From an uncultured Bacilli bacterium (GTDB lineage: Bacteria > Bacillota_I > Bacilli_A > RF39 > UBA660): DNA of 7,346 bases. Location: contig CANROQ010000049.1 in NCBI GenBank assembly GCA_947632295.1, forward strand, positions 1 through 7,346, read 5' to 3'. The notes under the pieces were generated by a model. That model saw nothing but the letters and a program-made list of their open reading frames with translations, was not told the DNA's origin and made no database searches. Positions 5,752 to 7,346 of the stretch are shown one piece after another. A program made the translations under genes and the position numbers. Every line of letters starts with the position of its first letter. Position 1 is the first letter of the stretch.

Positions 5752-7077
5752 ATGGAAAATGCATACAAATACATTTTAGACCAATTAGATTTACATTATG
5801 GTGAAACAGTTGTCGTTGCAGTATCAGGTGGTCCTGATTCGATGGCTTTGTTGCATCTTTTAACGCGAATTAAACAAGCTATAGATATAAATATTGTATG
5901 TGCTCATGTTAATCATAATGTTAGAAAAGAAAGTGCTGATGAATTACTTTTCGTCGAAAAATTTTGTATGCGACATAGTGTTATTTTCGAGAGTATGAAA
6001 ATTGAAGAATATGGTGATGATAATTTTCATAATGAAGCTCGAACAAAACGCTATAGTTATTTTGAAAAATTAGTTGAAAAATATCATGCTAGATATTTAT
6101 TTACTGCGCATCATGGTGATGATTTAATCGAAACTATTTTAATGCGTATTGTTAGAGGCTCAACTTTAAAAGGATATAGTGGTTTTGCTGAATATGTAAA
6201 AATGCCTAATTATATTGTTGTAAGACCGTTAATCAAAGTTACAAAGGATGAAATCATTAAATATGATAAGCAGCATAAAATAAATTATGTATTAGATAGT
6301 TCTAATCAAAAAGATGTTTATACGAGAAATCGTTTCCGAAAATATATTGTTCCTGAATTTAAAAAAGAAGATAAAAATGTTCATGCTAAATTTTATAAAT
6401 TCAGTCGAACATTACTTGAATATAATGATTATATTGATAAACAAGTCGAGAAAAAAATTAAAAAAATATATCTTCAAGGTATGCTAGATATTACACAATT
6501 TTTAAAAGAGGAACATATTATTCAAAATAAAATTATTTATTATATTTTAGAACATATCTATCAAGATGATTTAATGTTAATAACTGATCATCATGTCGAT
6601 TTGATTTATAATATGATGACATCAAAAAAAGCCAATGCTACTATTTATTTACCAAATGGTGTTAAAGCTATCAAAACTTACAGTTCGCTTCTTTTTACGT
6701 TTGATGATATTAAACAAAATGAATATGAAATAGAAATATGCGATTATGTCAATTTACCAAATGGAAAAAATATTGAACGAGTAGAAAAAAGTGCGTCTAC
6801 TGATAATAATGTATGTTACTTATCTAGTAGCGAAGTTAAATTGCCACTTCATGTTCGTAGTCGCAAAAATGGCGATAAAATGCATGTAAAGGGTATGTTA
6901 GGTAGTAAAAAAATAAACGATATTTTTATCGATAGTAAAATTAGTACTAAAGATAGAGATTTGTGGCCTATCGTTACGGATTCAAATGGAGTTATTGTTT
7001 GGTTACCAGGTTTAAAAAAATCAAAATTTGACAAAACAAAAGAAGAAAAGTATGATATAATACTAAAGTACTATTAA
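5752..7077 (+). CDS. tilS: tRNA(Ile)-lysidine synthase TilS
   Basis: Joins lysine to C34 of the CAU-anticodon tRNA-Ile using ATP, changing it to read AUA and accept isoleucine. This is an essential role, and AUA codons are frequent in an AT-rich genome. The 441 residues contain the PP-loop SGGPDS (25-30), HVNHNVR (52-58), HNEARTKRY (93-101), TAHHGDD (118-124) and DSSN (182-185) with YTRNRFR (190-196). The C-terminal TilS domain spans about 364-441 (RSRKNGD at 369-375, PGLKKS at 426-431). ATG 5752 is chosen over an in-frame TTG at 5713 because GGGGAGTG (5738-5745) lies just upstream and the 13 extra residues would not match the family's N-terminus. It follows ung by 56 nt and precedes ftsH by 14 nt. 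In Bacillus tilS and ftsH are neighbours with hprT between them. Confidence 0.95.
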   Translation: MENAYKYILDQLDLHYGETVVVAVSGGPDSMALLHLLTRIKQAIDINIVCAHVNHNVRKESADELLFVEKFCMRHSVIFESMKIEEYGDDNFHNEARTKRYSYFEKLVEKYHARYLFTAHHGDDLIETILMRIVRGSTLKGYSGFAEYVKMPNYIVVRPLIKVTKDEIIKYDKQHKINYVLDSSNQKDVYTRNRFRKYIVPEFKKEDKNVHAKFYKFSRTLLEYNDYIDKQVEKKIKKIYLQGMLDITQFLKEEHIIQNKIIYYILEHIYQDDLMLITDHHVDLIYNMMTSKKANATIYLPNGVKAIKTYSSLLFTFDDIKQNEYEIEICDYVNLPNGKNIERVEKSASTDNNVCYLSSSEVKLPLHVRSRKNGDKMHVKGMLGSKKINDIFIDSKISTKDRDLWPIVTDSNGVIVWLPGLKKSKFDKTKEEKYDIILKYY

Positions 7078-7091
7078 AAAGGAGGAAAATC

Positions 7092-7346
7092 ATGAATAAA
7101 AAAACAGCTAAAAAAGGTATTTTATCCTATGTGTTTTTGATTTTATTTATTATAACTATTTTTAGTCTAGTAAATATAATGAATCAAACTGTTGAATATC
7201 TTACCTATGATGAATTTATTGAAAATGTCGAGGCAAATAATATAAAAGAAATACATATTACGCCTAAAGATCGTGCTAGTGTATATGAAATAACTGGACA
7301 ATTAAAAGATTATGAAGAAGATCAAAGTTTCTTTGTTCGTATTCCA
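7092..7346 (+). CDS. ftsH: ATP-dependent membrane zinc protease FtsH, N-terminal part
   Basis: The first 85 codons of a gene that runs off the right edge. FtsH is a membrane AAA+ zinc protease that degrades damaged membrane proteins and some regulators. A basic start (MNKKTAKKG) leads into a transmembrane helix at about 10-30. Then comes the beginning of the extracytoplasmic domain, with YDEFIENVEANNIKEIHI (39-56) and EITGQL (66-71), a pattern typical of FtsH (YSEF...V...V..V.I...G). The ATPase and HExxH protease parts lie outside the window, so the call rests on this N-terminal pattern and on the conserved tilS-ftsH order. AAAGGAGG (7078-7085) is the best ribosome site in the window, suggesting strong translation. 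Confidence 0.85.
   Translation, partial: MNKKTAKKGILSYVFLILFIITIFSLVNIMNQTVEYLTYDEFIENVEANNIKEIHITPKDRASVYEITGQLKDYEEDQSFFVRIP

Noticed and set aside
6849..7034. Minus-strand open frame opposite tilS
   Set aside because: It is antisense to the conserved TilS C-terminal domain, with no independent support.

Overview
The window is a strongly AT-rich, single-strand stretch of bacterial housekeeping DNA. Every gene reads left to right. Near-consensus AGGAGG ribosome sites, sigma-A-type promoters and protein similarities point to a low-GC member of the Bacillota (Bacilli or a Mollicutes-like or Erysipelotrichia-like gut lineage; this placement is inference). All tryptophans in the recognised proteins are encoded by TGG, and TGA ends ksgA, so the standard bacterial code (table 11) fits, not the Mycoplasma code. 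A secreted 3D-domain protein of the YabE type suggests a walled cell.

Layout: positions 1-19 hold what looks like the end of a terminator hairpin cut by the window edge. Then come dut (dUTPase) and metG (methionyl-tRNA synthetase), 12 nt apart and probably co-transcribed. Next is an unrecognised 59-residue two-helix membrane protein (2215-2394) with its own promoter and terminator, followed by tatD. A G5/3D-domain cell-wall protein follows as a monocistronic unit, with a near-consensus promoter overlapping the end of tatD and a strong terminator. The last unit is ksgA (rsmA), ung, tilS and the first 85 codons of ftsH, with short gaps and no visible terminator between them.

The backbone metG - tatD - 3D protein - ksgA ... 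tilS - ftsH matches the conserved order near the origin in Bacillus (metS - yabD - yabE - rnmV - ksgA; tilS - hprT - ftsH). Here rnmV and hprT are missing from their usual places, and a dut gene, a small membrane protein gene and ung have been added. The combined roles are translation (MetG, KsgA, TilS), uracil exclusion and repair in DNA (Dut, Ung), nuclease or repair function (TatD), cell-wall function (3D protein) and membrane proteolysis (FtsH). I see no mobile element, CRISPR array, rRNA or tRNA gene. The window is mostly ordinary. Its less expected points are the small membrane protein, a pair of DnaA-box-like sites around the metG stop, substituted acidic residues in Dut and the 3D domain, and an in-frame ksgA-TGA-ung junction.
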